From contig JALKBU010000020.1 in the NCBI GenBank assembly GCA_023091735.1, positions 1-64,000 of the forward strand: 64,000 nucleotides of DNA, written 5' to 3'. A program made the translations under genes and the position numbers. This document shows positions 42,469 through 53,349 of the stretch, piece after piece (the first letter of the stretch is position 1; each line of letters opens with the position of its first letter). This stretch comes from Trichomonas tenax. Its lineage: Eukaryota; Parabasalia; Trichomonadida; Trichomonadidae. Below the pieces are notes generated by a model. It did not search any database. It was given only the letters and a program-made list of their open reading frames with translations, and was not told the DNA's origin.

Positions 42469-43849
42469 TTAAAAAAAATAATTGTTGAATTGAATCATGT
42501 TGACATCGGCACCATGCTCAATAAGGTATTGAACGATGTTAACATCGAAAGGATATCCTACAGCGGTAAATAGAGGCGATTCAATACATAAAGATTGATT
42601 TCATATAACAATGATGATCATATGAGAATGAATGATCAAATTTCACGATAATGATCAAATGATCTTGATTTATGTTATAAATTAATGATGATTAGATTTA
42701 TTTGATTGATATCAGTAGCAACAGATCATTTGTGAGCTATTAATTTGAAATCGCAATAACGATCAAAAGAGATGTATCAATTCTTTATCTTAATAGTAGT
42801 CAAATGTGATTGGTGAATTGACTTCTGATTCACATCAGCACCGTGTTCAACAAGGTATTGAACGATCTTGAAAGAATTCATTTGATCAGCAATTGAAAGT
42901 GAATTTTCAATTCATAATGAATTTTAAATATGAATTATAAAGCAATAATGATCTTGTTCATTAATTAAAGGTAAATGAAAATCCATTCTGTATTAACATT
43001 TCTACCATTTCCTAAAAGTAATAAAAATGCTTCAAAATTACCATAGTATAAACACATTGTTGCAATGATCGAAAAAGTATATTCTTTTTGTTCAACAAGC
43101 CAGTCGAAGATTCCTTACTGGTGATAAGCAACAGCAGCATTTAAATCTTCATTTGATATTTTGTGACCATCATTATATAATGTCATAATGATGTTTTTGT
43201 TACCTCCTTCAATAACATTAACAAATGTTTGGTTTGTGATATTGCTTCCCATCAATTTGAGATATTTAAAACATTTTTCGGATCCATACTTGCACGCTGC
43301 ATCAATCAATGATAATTCATTATTATCCTTTTGATTAACATTAAATGACCTTTTCATTGTCTCAACCTGAAGTTTTTCAAGTTTGTCCCATGCAACATAG
43401 TGGAAAACTGTTACTGGCGCGTAAATGTTGATAACATCAGATGCTGTCTTTTGAGGCGTAGAAACTTCTAAATCAAAACCTAAGTTATTGATAACAATGG
43501 AAAGGTCATTATTGATAGTAAAAGTTTTGGTGATCATGCAACATTTTGAATATATTTGCGTAGAAAGTAACGTTTTTTGGATGTGCTAATGATGCTGTAT
43601 TGATTAGATATAATACTGTGAAAATATTGATATCATTTTGTTTCATTTTATCAAGCAATTCATTATAGAAATTTTCGATTTGTTCCATTTCCAGTTGGTC
43701 TTGTGTCATTAAGTGCATCACATCAATGAGGGCTCTGATATTTGGTACATAGCATCACAATAGTATTTAAAAGCAACTGAACCTTCAAAGTATTCAAATT
43801 TTAGATTGTCCATTTCTTGACGACTTTCTTTATTTGTCAAAATGAGCAT
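42469..43849 (-). pseudogene. Ankyrin-repeat gene, decayed
   Basis: Reading from ATG 43849 (MLILTNKESRQEMDNLKFEY...), the gene shifts near 43735 and runs through EQIENFYNELLDKMKQNDIN and NTASLAHPKNVTFYANIFKM. It shifts again near 43520 into a 140-residue block (VFHYVAWDKLEKLQVETM; LSLIDAACKYGSEKCFKYLK), meets a stop at 43115, and continues in pieces: FDWLVEQKEYTFSIIATMCL, then two ankyrin repeats (FKIVQYLVEHGADVNQKS near 42850 and FDVNIVQYLIEHGADVNMIQ near 42530). It belongs to the same family as the pseudogene at 28853-30207. There are many lesions, and it ends at 42469. Confidence 0.65.
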
Positions 43850-44346
43850 TACATGGCATCTTTTTCAAGATTGAATGAATGAAATGGATGAATGCAAAGT
43901 TGACATCAAAAAGTAGTTAATATATCTATGCCAAATTTTTGTCCTTTGTCAAAATATATTGTTCAATAAAGGTTGTGACACTCCCTTTCCCATATTCAAT
44001 TTCCCTGTAACTTTAATGGTAGACGCAGGGGGTAGTGTAGATGCTCTTGTTCAATTTATGATTTTTGAGATTTTTTTCAAAGATTGCAGAATATACTTTA
44101 TGCAACTTAGCAAAGAAAATTATAATATTTCTTTTGAAATATATAAAAAATTTGACAATTTAAAATTTTTCTTTTATTGTTCTTATATGATACGAATTTA
44201 TAGTTACAAACACATAGGTGTACTAACCACAGTGTATTGAAAGGTCGTCATTACTTTTTAATATTGCCATAATAATCTTAAGCGATATTGGTACTTTTTC
44301 TCTTTTCCAATTTATAGACTAGGAGTACTATATATCATTCATATGA
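43850..44346. other. Spacer before the BEACH gene
   Basis: About 500 bases. A 93-codon stretch at 43959-44240 opens with TTG, is low in complexity and shows no family, so it is not called. TATCATTCAT at 44332-44341, about 10 bases before ATG 44347, fits the Inr for the BEACH gene. Confidence 0.45.
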
Positions 44347-47300
44347 ATGGTAAAGATTGAAATCGGAAGAGTTGTCATTTGCCGCCAAAATCAATCAGTA
44401 AAGACTCAGCAATGTAATTTCTATGTTTCGTTAGCTTGTTTCGAAAATCTTAATTCAAAATTTTATTATTTTTTGTGGATGGAAGAAAGACTTTCACTGG
44501 CCAAGAAAATCTTCCATATTCCACTGTCATTAGCTGCGAAAAAGTATTTGGCCACTTCAAGCAGCCATAGTGTCCTTTTTAATTTGCTCGATATTTCAAT
44601 TAAGGTTTTAAAATCAAAGCAAACATATAGAATAACAAACTACAACGATCTATTTAGCTTAGCTAATTTCAAACCGACATTTAATTTGAAAATAATACAA
44701 AGATTATTGAATTATATTCCACAAACACAAACAGAAATCGAGATAATTATATTTTATCTACTCTATTCATCAGTGTCTCTATTTTCCAAATTCGACATGA
44801 ATGAAAATATATCTAACAACGCTGATTTTTTTCAAATTTTATGCAAATATCCGAATTCTTTACACAAAGATCTAATATCAGCATGCATATCTGAAACTTA
44901 TTACATTGTTATATCAAAGGACTTCGAAATACAGTTTGATCAAATATTTTCAACATTGTCAGATTATATAACATCAATAGATAAGATTCCACATATTTTC
45001 ATCAACAGAATTATCGACTCTATGAAAGTTATATCCAATAAGACTCAATTTCGCATTGAAACGAATTCCCCAAAAATGTTGGTGTTTTTAACCACTTTAA
45101 TTGCTGATAACACACTAGAATTCACACCGAAAATGATGGAGAAACTATTTAAAATAATACAAATCCATGTATTCCAGTTAAATGACAATTGTTTGTCGAT
45201 ATTTTCGATGATATTCAAGAGTTTATCGATTGAAACAATTAGATCCTTTGCTGATTTATATTTTGAGTCATTGTGTAATATGGTAGAGACAAACATTCCA
45301 TTTTTCGATATAATTCATAATAATTTTCCAAAAATCGAATATGAAAAAGTTCCAATGATTCAAACGAAAATTTTCGATCAAACGTTCACATGTGGGATGA
45401 ATCTTCAAATAATACAACAAAAAGATCCAGATTCGAAATTTTTATCAAATCCGCAATTTCAAGACAGTTTTTCTTTGATATTTAAAGTTCTTAGCAACTA
45501 CAAAGATATATACATATCATTTCTTAATAAGTTATTGAAAAAGATTGAGCAAATGGAAGATTCAAGATATTATTTAGATTATTTCAGCATAATAATGTTA
45601 TATTTATTAAATGGAAGATCAAAAATTCCAAGAATTGAATTCCCAATTATTAATATTATCAAAGATCCTTCAGTTTCATCATCAAAAATAGAAAATCTTC
45701 ATGCAGTTCGATTCTTTCATATTTTCCTAATGCTGATTAACAAGAACCCTTATCTTGATGATTTTATACTTCAAATTGTTCATTATCCACTGCTATTTAT
45801 TGAAAACATCGAAATCTTAATACTTCTCATTGAAGAATTCGTGAAATATATTCCAAGTCAACCAAAGCTTATTCAGACTATTTCAACAATTTCCACTCAA
45901 TTACAGGCAGCAGATACACAATCGAAATCAAATAAAGAAGAAATAGAACAAGCAAGACTTGCTTTGTTTAAATTGATTCGAGCAATTCTATTGCATCCTG
46001 CAATGATTGATATGTTTTTCTCGAATTCATTTTTCGCGACTCATATTATTTCTCTTATGTATGAAGAGAACGTGAGACCTTTCGTTATTAATCTGATAAG
46101 ATCTTATCTGGCTCGCGCAGTAACATTTACTAATTTCATTAATATCATATCTCCATTAATTAGACAGATCGGTGAGATTTTTACGAACTCCGACCCTCAG
46201 CTAAAATTATTAAATTCATTACTGAAAACTATAAACGAAAGTACAAGAGATTTCACTGAATTCGCAGGTATATGTGATCCACTGTCATCAGTTCTGAAAA
46301 AGATTGTTCAAAATGGGACATCAAAAGAAACAGTTTTGCATATTTGCGAGTACATCTTCAAAGTTAATGAATTGATCGAAATCAAACCCGTATTGTGCGA
46401 AAATATCGAGCGTGCATTTAAAACCATAGAATTATATGATGATGAAGCATTTCTTGCAATAATGAAAATAGTTTTAAATGAAAATCTCGAAGCAATTTCA
46501 CCAAAATATGAAATATCTAATCAGTTTTTAATCACTTCGGTTTTTAAGATTTATTATTCAAAGAAAGATGATATTGCTGATTTTCTTATAGATTTATGTA
46601 AATTCAATAACAGTAATGCAAGATCAATGCATACAGCAAAACTAGATATCGAAATATTGAAGCAATTCGAACAAAATAATGATGATGAAAAATTGTTGCA
46701 ATTGTTCTTCGAGATTGCTTCTGTTGTTTCTTCTCCTCAAGTTGTTCAGCAATATTTGTCTCTCTTTGCATTAATTGATAGAAAATATGTTAGACCACGT
46801 TCCATCTATGTTCACTGCCTCGAAAAACTATTCGATAACATTCACGATAAACCAGAATTTCCAGGACTTCTTCTTTCAGAGAGATATAGATTCGAATTTA
46901 TTAGCACGATATCGGAATATTCTGCTTTATTCTGGCTAAACATCGGTGCAGATTTCAATGGAGATATATTACATATTTATCGCGGTGTTGACCTTACAGA
47001 AATTGCTTCTATATCGATTAGTAATCTCGAAATGTTTGTTGATGAAAAAACTACAGAAATTAAATTGCAGCCAAATACGTGGTCATTAGTAATTGTAGAG
47101 TTATTGTCATCTACTACAAGAATATTCATTAACGGAGAACACAGAATGACTATTTATAACAATCATAAAAGAAGTGCTGCGGTTCCTGTTTTAGTCAGTC
47201 CAATGTCTCAATTTGTGCAAAACAGACTTGAAATCGCTGTAATTGGTGGTGATAGCAAAAGTGTTGATTCTCAGATATTTAACATCATTTTCACCGCGAA

Positions 47301-50300
47301 AATGTCGTTGGAAACTATGAAATTAGTCTACAAGAAAGGACTGGGAGCAACTCAGTTCTGTCAACCAATATTTGCTGTCACAGATCAAATGATATCAAAG
47401 CTTCGAAACGCTTCAAATCGACAATTTGCAAATATTCTTCTCAGATTCTTTAAAGTCTCAATTTTGTTGCCATTATTTGCGCAACTCGATTTAATGACTC
47501 AAAATGGAAAGAAAAACGATGTTACGGCTATTGATTGCATTAATTTACTTTGTTCAGTACTTCAAGTTAGTGAACGAGAGCAAATTGATTTCGTTTCTAG
47601 CGGAGGCGTTAAAGTTCTTTCGCATTTACTTTCTGCAGCAAATCATGTTCATTTGACAATGAAAATGTATTCAGCTCTTTACAAGATTCTTGAAACATCA
47701 ATTTCTAAAGAATTGAAGCGCCAAATGCTTTCACATGTTTTGCTTAACTTGAAGATTTGGTGTTTTTCATCGGAGCAAGCAGAAATTTATACTTTTATCA
47801 CTCATAAGCTTTACGAAACTCATCAGAAGTTATTTATTGAAACAGTTCCTTTATTGGATTTACTTCATTTCATAAGAGTGATTTATTGGTACGAAAAACT
47901 CGAACCAATATGCGAAGAAAGATTACTTAGAATCAATGTCTTCGAAATAAGGAAAATTTTGTTCTTCGTTTGTTCAAAAATCGCTTGGGATACAATGGAT
48001 GTTGGTATTTTCAATTGCATGCTCGAACATATTATAACTGCACCAGACAACAATCAAAAACAAGATTTACTTAGGTTATTACTTGATATCGCATCACACA
48101 ACAATTCGATTATGAGACTTGGAGAAGAAGCATTAAAAATCACAGAGCAACTTAATGTTTTAATCACTTCACAGGATGAAGAAATTGTTTTCTTGACAAT
48201 TTATGCTATATCAACAATTTATTGCTGCTTGGATGCAAATGAAGGACTGGATATGTATTTAGGTTCGATTGAGCAATTGCTTGCAGATCGAAAGTTTACA
48301 CAGAGTTTCATTGACAATGTTTTGGCAATTTTACCAACATTTCCAGAATTATTCAGATTGATTTCTAGGATATCGATGAATTCATCAAATACTCATATCT
48401 ACAATTTTGTTCAAGCAAATGAAAAATATGCGAATGGGAAATATTGGTATCTTTATTCAATACTTCATGCAATAACAGATGAAAATCCACAAATATATTT
48501 ATTCATTAGCCAATGTTCATTCAAAGATTTCTTGAAGTTTATTACTGTTACAGACATCTTTTGTCGTATGCTGAACAAAAACAGATATAAGCATATCTCC
48601 ATTCTATTCTCTGCAGTTATAACATTAGCATTTGATAGAAAAATTGATGTTGAAGGAATGAAGAAAATTGTTTTATATGCTTTCCATTTTATTTGTTTCC
48701 ATGAACAAAGCGCAAATAGATACATCAAAAAACTAGGCCAGAATTCACCATTTGCTGAGAGTTTCAAAGCTATTCAGCCAAACAATCAAAAGGTTGAATT
48801 TTCAGAAGATTTATTAATGAAATTAGAACTCACTGCAAACAGAGAAGATTTCTCATTAAGAATATCAGAAAAAGACGGAAAGTGGGAAGATTATTCTTTA
48901 GCTTTGCACATTCTGAAAGTCTTTATGGCTTATTCCTTTGAATACGCGCATTCATATGCATGTGTTCTCATGTATTTCCTCTATCAAAGTAATGATTTCG
49001 GTAAAGAGTCGGCAATTGACATTTTCAAAAGCAGCGAGAAAATCTTGAAGAAGGATATCAATGGTTATATATTACTCGAATCAAAAGTCATGCAATTGCC
49101 GCCTTCACTCTGTGTGTTCAATATTTTGAACAATATTAATCAGTTGCAGACATTTCGGTATACACAAGATATTGTTAATGAGCTTGAATCGATCAAAGAA
49201 TTTATTAGAATTAGATCGATAAATACTGAAAGGCTTATTTCAAGCATGAAATCAGAATTCCAAGTCATGGAATTATTGCTGAATTTTTCTGATAACATCA
49301 GAATACAACAAGAAGAGTGTAAGAAGAAATGGCACATTTTATGGACAAATGCATCACGCGGACCATGGAGCAGCCAGAAAGAAAACAAAAACGAAAAATT
49401 CAAACGAGAGGAAGCTATTTTTGAATCATTTTGTCCTTACAGGATGAAAATCAACAAGAAATTTGATGATCACATGAAAGCATCAATCGCAAGAGATTTA
49501 GGAAATCAAACAAAACAAGATGAAGCTATTAAATTTCATGAACTTCAAGCAAGTGAATTAAATAGATCTCTTCCAACAATTCTTGAAGTTATTGAGTTAA
49601 CGCACAACAGTAATGAAGAATTCCAGGTTGATAACAAGCAACATGAATTCGATTGCGAGCTTGTGAAAATCACAGGATGCAGCAAAGGAAAATTTGTTAT
49701 TTGTAAAGGTTATGCGAGAATAGAATTAGCAAAAGGAAAAGCAAAAACGATTTATTACAGAGATATCGTGAATTTGTTCAAACGCAGAAGATTTCATCAT
49801 CTTAATTCATTGGAGATTTACACTACATCAGGAAAAACATATTTCTTGCATTTCATCGATGCAAATCCTCATCAAATCATCAAGAAACTATCTGCTTACG
49901 AACTTCCTCAAGCACAGTATATTCAAAAGTCGCGCGACTTTTTGAGCTTCTTCTCTGAGCAAAAATTCACCGAGAAATGGCTTTCATACGAGATGAGCAC
50001 TTTTGATTATCTCATGAGCATCAATATCTTCAGTGGAAGGACATATAATGATGCAGCTCAATATCCATTCCTCCCATGGACACTGAACAATTATTCATCG
50101 ACAACAATCGATTTAAATGATCCAAATAACTATCGCGATCTTTCTCTTCCTGTTGGCGCGATCGGAAAGGAAAGATTTGAAATGCTCCAAACACGAGTTG
50201 ATTGTGGTCAAACACAGTTCTTATATTCTTCATTTGCTGTTTGTCCATTATCTCTTTTCTTATGGTTAATTCGTGTTGAATGTTTCACATCTCTTCACAT

Positions 50301-51678
50301 TGATCTTCAAAGTGGGAAATTTGATGTTCCATCGAGAATTTTCAGTTCTATTGCAGACGCTTATAATTTGGCAACAAATAGACTTGGAGACTACAGAGAA
50401 CTTATTCCTGAATTCTTCTTTATGCCAGAATTCCTTCAGAACAAGAATAACTTCGATTTTGGAAAATACAAAGATGTTCAAGTTGACAATGTTGATCTTC
50501 CTCCTTGGGCAAAATCACCGATTCACTTCATTTATTCAATGAGAAAGAGCCTTGAATCGGATATTGTTTCCCAAAATATCCATAAGTGGATTGATTTGTT
50601 CTTTGGAATTGATCAAAAATGTGACAAGAACTCATACAATCCATGCATGTATCCTGCAATTTGGACAAAGGAAAACATCAAAAATGCTGAAAAAAGAGAA
50701 GAAATCGAAGCTTCCATATCAAATCTCGGAGCGATGCCAACTCCAATATTTGCAGCAAAGCATCCACAGCGCGGGAAGAAACCACAAAAGCAAAACGCTC
50801 AATTTCCAAAACTCAAGTTAGCAGAAAATATTGTAATTAAATCAGCATTCATCGATTCTAAAACTGATACAATCAAATTCTTGAGTGGTGACTTAATTTC
50901 AACAGTTAAACTGATGAAAAAGTATTCCGAGATTAACACCATTAAAACTATGAAAACCGAAATCATTGATTCCATTTCTTCATTGGATTTCGCTGTCACA
51001 AAGAATTCAAGTTTGGCATATTTCGACAATGATACTTTAAGAGGCGTTAATTCGGGTTTGACACATGTTTCAGTTGTCTGCATAGGAAATGGAATTAATG
51101 CAGCAGTTACTGATGACACAGCATTGAACATCTTTAATTTATCAGATTTATTATTCTCTGTTCCATTTTATGGAGAAACAATCAAATGTCTGGATGTTGC
51201 TCAGAATTTCGGTGTTGTTGCATGCGGAACAGCATCTGCTGCATCAGGAGGTTTTGTTACTCTCTGCAGAATTGATGACGGGACAAGACTTTCATCGATA
51301 GAACACAAGTTTGTGCCATCGATAATTAAAATCACCAAGAAGTGGGGATTCATTCTTTCCTTTGATTCCTCAGGTAACTTTGGCGTAACAACTCTTAATG
51401 GCGAGAGAATAATCGATGATTGCTGCCTTAAGAGAGAAATCACTTGTGCTACAACTTGGGCGTCATCTTCTGGTTTTGATTACTTCGCAGCTGCTTTCAA
51501 TGACGGAAAAATTGTTGTCTCAGAGGCATTCTATGGATTCGACAGTCCAAACAAAGTTTCCTATAGATGCTTCGCAAGAGTTGTTGAGATGCAATATTGC
51601 AGTCAAATAGGGTCTATTATTTGTATCACAGAAACAGGTTTAATACACATCTTTTGTGTAGATAATGTTTGTATTTAA
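44347..51678 (+). CDS. BEACH-domain protein, neurobeachin/LRBA/WDFY type
   Basis: A 2,443-residue protein, the largest gene of the window. It has a long helical armadillo-like N-terminal part (to about 850), a concanavalin-like block (about 855-940, FWLNIGADFNGDILHIYRG), more helical solenoid, a PH-like module (about 1,760-1,850), a BEACH domain (about 1,868-2,095, with SGRTYNDAAQYPFLPW near 1,896, RDLSLPVGAIGKERF and IDLFFGIDQKC) and a degenerate WD40 C-terminus (about 2,180-2,443). BEACH proteins act as scaffolds in vesicle traffic, lysosome size and membrane fission. ATG 44347 has an Inr-like TCATTCAT just before it, but an out-of-frame ATG lies at 44343, and M45 (44479) is another plausible start. 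Confidence 0.93.
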   Translation: MVKIEIGRVVICRQNQSVKTQQCNFYVSLACFENLNSKFYYFLWMEERLSLAKKIFHIPLSLAAKKYLATSSSHSVLFNLLDISIKVLKSKQTYRITNYNDLFSLANFKPTFNLKIIQRLLNYIPQTQTEIEIIIFYLLYSSVSLFSKFDMNENISNNADFFQILCKYPNSLHKDLISACISETYYIVISKDFEIQFDQIFSTLSDYITSIDKIPHIFINRIIDSMKVISNKTQFRIETNSPKMLVFLTTLIADNTLEFTPKMMEKLFKIIQIHVFQLNDNCLSIFSMIFKSLSIETIRSFADLYFESLCNMVETNIPFFDIIHNNFPKIEYEKVPMIQTKIFDQTFTCGMNLQIIQQKDPDSKFLSNPQFQDSFSLIFKVLSNYKDIYISFLNKLLKKIEQMEDSRYYLDYFSIIMLYLLNGRSKIPRIEFPIINIIKDPSVSSSKIENLHAVRFFHIFLMLINKNPYLDDFILQIVHYPLLFIENIEILILLIEEFVKYIPSQPKLIQTISTISTQLQAADTQSKSNKEEIEQARLALFKLIRAILLHPAMIDMFFSNSFFATHIISLMYEENVRPFVINLIRSYLARAVTFTNFINIISPLIRQIGEIFTNSDPQLKLLNSLLKTINESTRDFTEFAGICDPLSSVLKKIVQNGTSKETVLHICEYIFKVNELIEIKPVLCENIERAFKTIELYDDEAFLAIMKIVLNENLEAISPKYEISNQFLITSVFKIYYSKKDDIADFLIDLCKFNNSNARSMHTAKLDIEILKQFEQNNDDEKLLQLFFEIASVVSSPQVVQQYLSLFALIDRKYVRPRSIYVHCLEKLFDNIHDKPEFPGLLLSERYRFEFISTISEYSALFWLNIGADFNGDILHIYRGVDLTEIASISISNLEMFVDEKTTEIKLQPNTWSLVIVELLSSTTRIFINGEHRMTIYNNHKRSAAVPVLVSPMSQFVQNRLEIAVIGGDSKSVDSQIFNIIFTAKMSLETMKLVYKKGLGATQFCQPIFAVTDQMISKLRNASNRQFANILLRFFKVSILLPLFAQLDLMTQNGKKNDVTAIDCINLLCSVLQVSEREQIDFVSSGGVKVLSHLLSAANHVHLTMKMYSALYKILETSISKELKRQMLSHVLLNLKIWCFSSEQAEIYTFITHKLYETHQKLFIETVPLLDLLHFIRVIYWYEKLEPICEERLLRINVFEIRKILFFVCSKIAWDTMDVGIFNCMLEHIITAPDNNQKQDLLRLLLDIASHNNSIMRLGEEALKITEQLNVLITSQDEEIVFLTIYAISTIYCCLDANEGLDMYLGSIEQLLADRKFTQSFIDNVLAILPTFPELFRLISRISMNSSNTHIYNFVQANEKYANGKYWYLYSILHAITDENPQIYLFISQCSFKDFLKFITVTDIFCRMLNKNRYKHISILFSAVITLAFDRKIDVEGMKKIVLYAFHFICFHEQSANRYIKKLGQNSPFAESFKAIQPNNQKVEFSEDLLMKLELTANREDFSLRISEKDGKWEDYSLALHILKVFMAYSFEYAHSYACVLMYFLYQSNDFGKESAIDIFKSSEKILKKDINGYILLESKVMQLPPSLCVFNILNNINQLQTFRYTQDIVNELESIKEFIRIRSINTERLISSMKSEFQVMELLLNFSDNIRIQQEECKKKWHILWTNASRGPWSSQKENKNEKFKREEAIFESFCPYRMKINKKFDDHMKASIARDLGNQTKQDEAIKFHELQASELNRSLPTILEVIELTHNSNEEFQVDNKQHEFDCELVKITGCSKGKFVICKGYARIELAKGKAKTIYYRDIVNLFKRRRFHHLNSLEIYTTSGKTYFLHFIDANPHQIIKKLSAYELPQAQYIQKSRDFLSFFSEQKFTEKWLSYEMSTFDYLMSINIFSGRTYNDAAQYPFLPWTLNNYSSTTIDLNDPNNYRDLSLPVGAIGKERFEMLQTRVDCGQTQFLYSSFAVCPLSLFLWLIRVECFTSLHIDLQSGKFDVPSRIFSSIADAYNLATNRLGDYRELIPEFFFMPEFLQNKNNFDFGKYKDVQVDNVDLPPWAKSPIHFIYSMRKSLESDIVSQNIHKWIDLFFGIDQKCDKNSYNPCMYPAIWTKENIKNAEKREEIEASISNLGAMPTPIFAAKHPQRGKKPQKQNAQFPKLKLAENIVIKSAFIDSKTDTIKFLSGDLISTVKLMKKYSEINTIKTMKTEIIDSISSLDFAVTKNSSLAYFDNDTLRGVNSGLTHVSVVCIGNGINAAVTDDTALNIFNLSDLLFSVPFYGETIKCLDVAQNFGVVACGTASAASGGFVTLCRIDDGTRLSSIEHKFVPSIIKITKKWGFILSFDSSGNFGVTTLNGERIIDDCCLKREITCATTWASSSGFDYFAAAFNDGKIVVSEAFYGFDSPNKVSYRCFARVVEMQYCSQIGSIICITETGLIHIFCVDNVCI

Positions 51679-52124
51679 AAATTTATGTTTGTATTAGATT
51701 AATCAAATTGTATTTTCATTTTATACCAAAATTGCATTTGATTTCTTTCTTCTAAGAACAATGATTACTATTGGAACAATAATACATAAAGCGATTAAAT
51801 CGTTCGCAGCTCCAATAACAACAATCATTAGTATTTGGCATTTCATGATGAAGATGATGATGAAAAGAGAAGAATGATGCGGCTTCATGAAGTAGAGCTT
51901 TTTCTATTAGAAATCGAGAAGACTATGTTCGCGTAGCTTCTATAGAAATGCCCACAATGGTAGAAATACATTTTAGGTATCAAGAGTTTGGACTTCACTT
52001 CAAATTGAAGCAATCATAATTCATTTAAAAATAAGATGCTTCAATGTGAACAAAAAAACTCCTTTGGATGCAATGTAATACGTGTTCATGGTTGAAAAGA
52101 ATCACATCAAGTTGATTAGTCATG
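51679..52124. other. Spacer between BEACH and calnexin-like genes
   Basis: About 450 bases. Apart from the small membrane-segment frame at 51721-51846 on the other strand, nothing is recognised. Confidence 0.45.
51721..51846 (-). CDS. 41-residue membrane-segment peptide or gene tail
   Basis: ATG 51846 opens 41 codons: a hydrophobic stretch (GAANDLIALCIIVPIVIIVL) followed by a basic end (RRKKSNAILV). This is exactly what the membrane anchor and cytoplasmic tail of a trichomonad surface protein look like. It is either a genuine tiny membrane protein or, more likely, the last remnant of a lost surface-protein gene. Confidence 0.35.
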   Translation of the reverse strand: MKCQILMIVVIGAANDLIALCIIVPIVIIVLRRKKSNAILV

Positions 52125-52132
52125 TCACTTTT
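52125..52132 (+). promoter_or_regulatory. Inr octamer of the calnexin-like gene
   Basis: TCACTTTT with its +1 A 14 bases before ATG 52141. Confidence 0.7.
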
Positions 52133-52140
52133 TTATAATA

Positions 52141-53091
52141 ATGTTGAGTTTTCTTTTCATATCTTCTTCATTTTCGAAGATTTTGCCGAGAAAACCAAAA
52201 TGCGATGTTTTATACTTCGAAAGCTTCGACAAAGATTGGTCTCCAAGGAGATGGCATCCAACAGAAGCGCCAAATTACACAAATGATTGGGAAATTGTTG
52301 AAACTCAAATACCACAAACAATTCCTGGTGAAGTTGCTCTATTCGTTCGAAAAGCGAAAGCATATTCAGCTGTATCAACAAAATTCTCGCAACCAATTAA
52401 TATTACTGCAGATGAATTTGTTTTGCAGTACGAAATGCGTGCTGAGTTTGCTTTTACATGCAGTGGTGCATATATTAAGCTTTTTGCAAATGATTTCGAT
52501 CCATTAGAAGTCACAAATGAAACTGCTTACGCATTAATGTTCGGACCTGATAGATGCAGCCAATCTAAGAAGGTACATTTCATATTGAACGAATTTGATC
52601 GCTCTCCATATAGATTCAAACAATTTGTTGCTCCAAATCCACCAATTCCTTTTGATGACACATTAACACATCTTTACACACTTTTTATTCGCAAGAATGG
52701 CACATATTCAATATTAATTGATAATGTTGTTGCAAAATCTGGATCATTTGATCATAAACTTCGTGTTCCATTAAGCTATGGACTTGGGTTTGAAATATGG
52801 CATGTAAATCGCGATTTGTCGTTCAATAATATTCTCATTGCAAATAATGAGCAAGCTGTTATTGATTGGAATAACCAGAACTTTGCCTTCCGCCAAAGAT
52901 ATCAAACAAAGGAACTCAATGACGCGCTTTCGTATGAAAAACCAAAAAGAAGTATTTTCGAAATAATTAACAACGAATTCATTGCTTTTATTAACTCCAC
53001 GTCTATATTTGAGACCATTTTCATGCTCTGCGCCATCCTGTTCCCATTGTTAGTTAACATTATTGGTTTTATTCAGCAGAGGAGAAAATAG
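52141..53091 (+). CDS. Calnexin/calreticulin-like ER lectin without P-domain
   Basis: A 316-residue protein with a hydrophobic leader (1-14), the calreticulin-family globular lectin domain (about 24-250) and a C-terminal membrane segment (about 290-311) with a short basic tail, QQRRK. Family hallmarks are clear: YFESFDKDW, CSGAYIKLF (C107), YALMFGPDRC (C139, the disulphide partner), KVHFIL, LTHLYTLFIRKNGTYSILID and the closing FEIWHVN...SFNNILIANNEQAV. In normal calnexin the two halves of the globular domain are separated by a long Pro-rich P-domain that recruits an oxidoreductase. Here VAKSGSFDHK joins directly to LRVPLSYGLGFEIW, so the P-domain is absent and only about ten residues remain. 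It would act as a membrane-bound glycan-binding chaperone without the usual co-chaperone arm. Confidence 0.88.
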   Translation: MLSFLFISSSFSKILPRKPKCDVLYFESFDKDWSPRRWHPTEAPNYTNDWEIVETQIPQTIPGEVALFVRKAKAYSAVSTKFSQPINITADEFVLQYEMRAEFAFTCSGAYIKLFANDFDPLEVTNETAYALMFGPDRCSQSKKVHFILNEFDRSPYRFKQFVAPNPPIPFDDTLTHLYTLFIRKNGTYSILIDNVVAKSGSFDHKLRVPLSYGLGFEIWHVNRDLSFNNILIANNEQAVIDWNNQNFAFRQRYQTKELNDALSYEKPKRSIFEIINNEFIAFINSTSIFETIFMLCAILFPLLVNIIGFIQQRRK

Positions 53092-53250
53092 AAGATAGAA
53101 TAGAAACCTTGTAACTAGAATGTTTTGTTTTTAATAAACATAGAGATTAAATTAATTTGAAAAAATGTGATTTCTAAATTCCGAGTTCAAAATGTTATGC
53201 ATGATTGAAGCAAATCAATGTCTATTGTAAGAACAAACTACAAAATGGAA

Positions 53251-53340
53251 TTATCTTAATTTTTTGAATCTCAACAAATATATCCATAATACTAATTTTA
53301 ACAACAACGACAATACCACAAGAGTACACATCACAATCAT
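53251..53340 (-). CDS. Possible 29-residue hydrophobic peptide
   Basis: ATG 53340 opens MIVMCTLVVLSLLLKLVLWI... with a basic end (RFKKLR). It lies in the 258-base gap between two convergent genes. Like 51721-51846, it resembles the membrane tail of a surface protein and may be a relic. Weakly supported. Confidence 0.2.
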   Translation of the reverse strand: MIVMCTLVVLSLLLKLVLWIYLLRFKKLR

Positions 53341-53349
53341 TTGATAAAA

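Noticed and set aside
43959..44240. 93-codon frame before the BEACH gene
   Set aside because: Begins with TTG, is rich in Phe, Tyr and Ile as expected of AT-rich noise, and shows no family.
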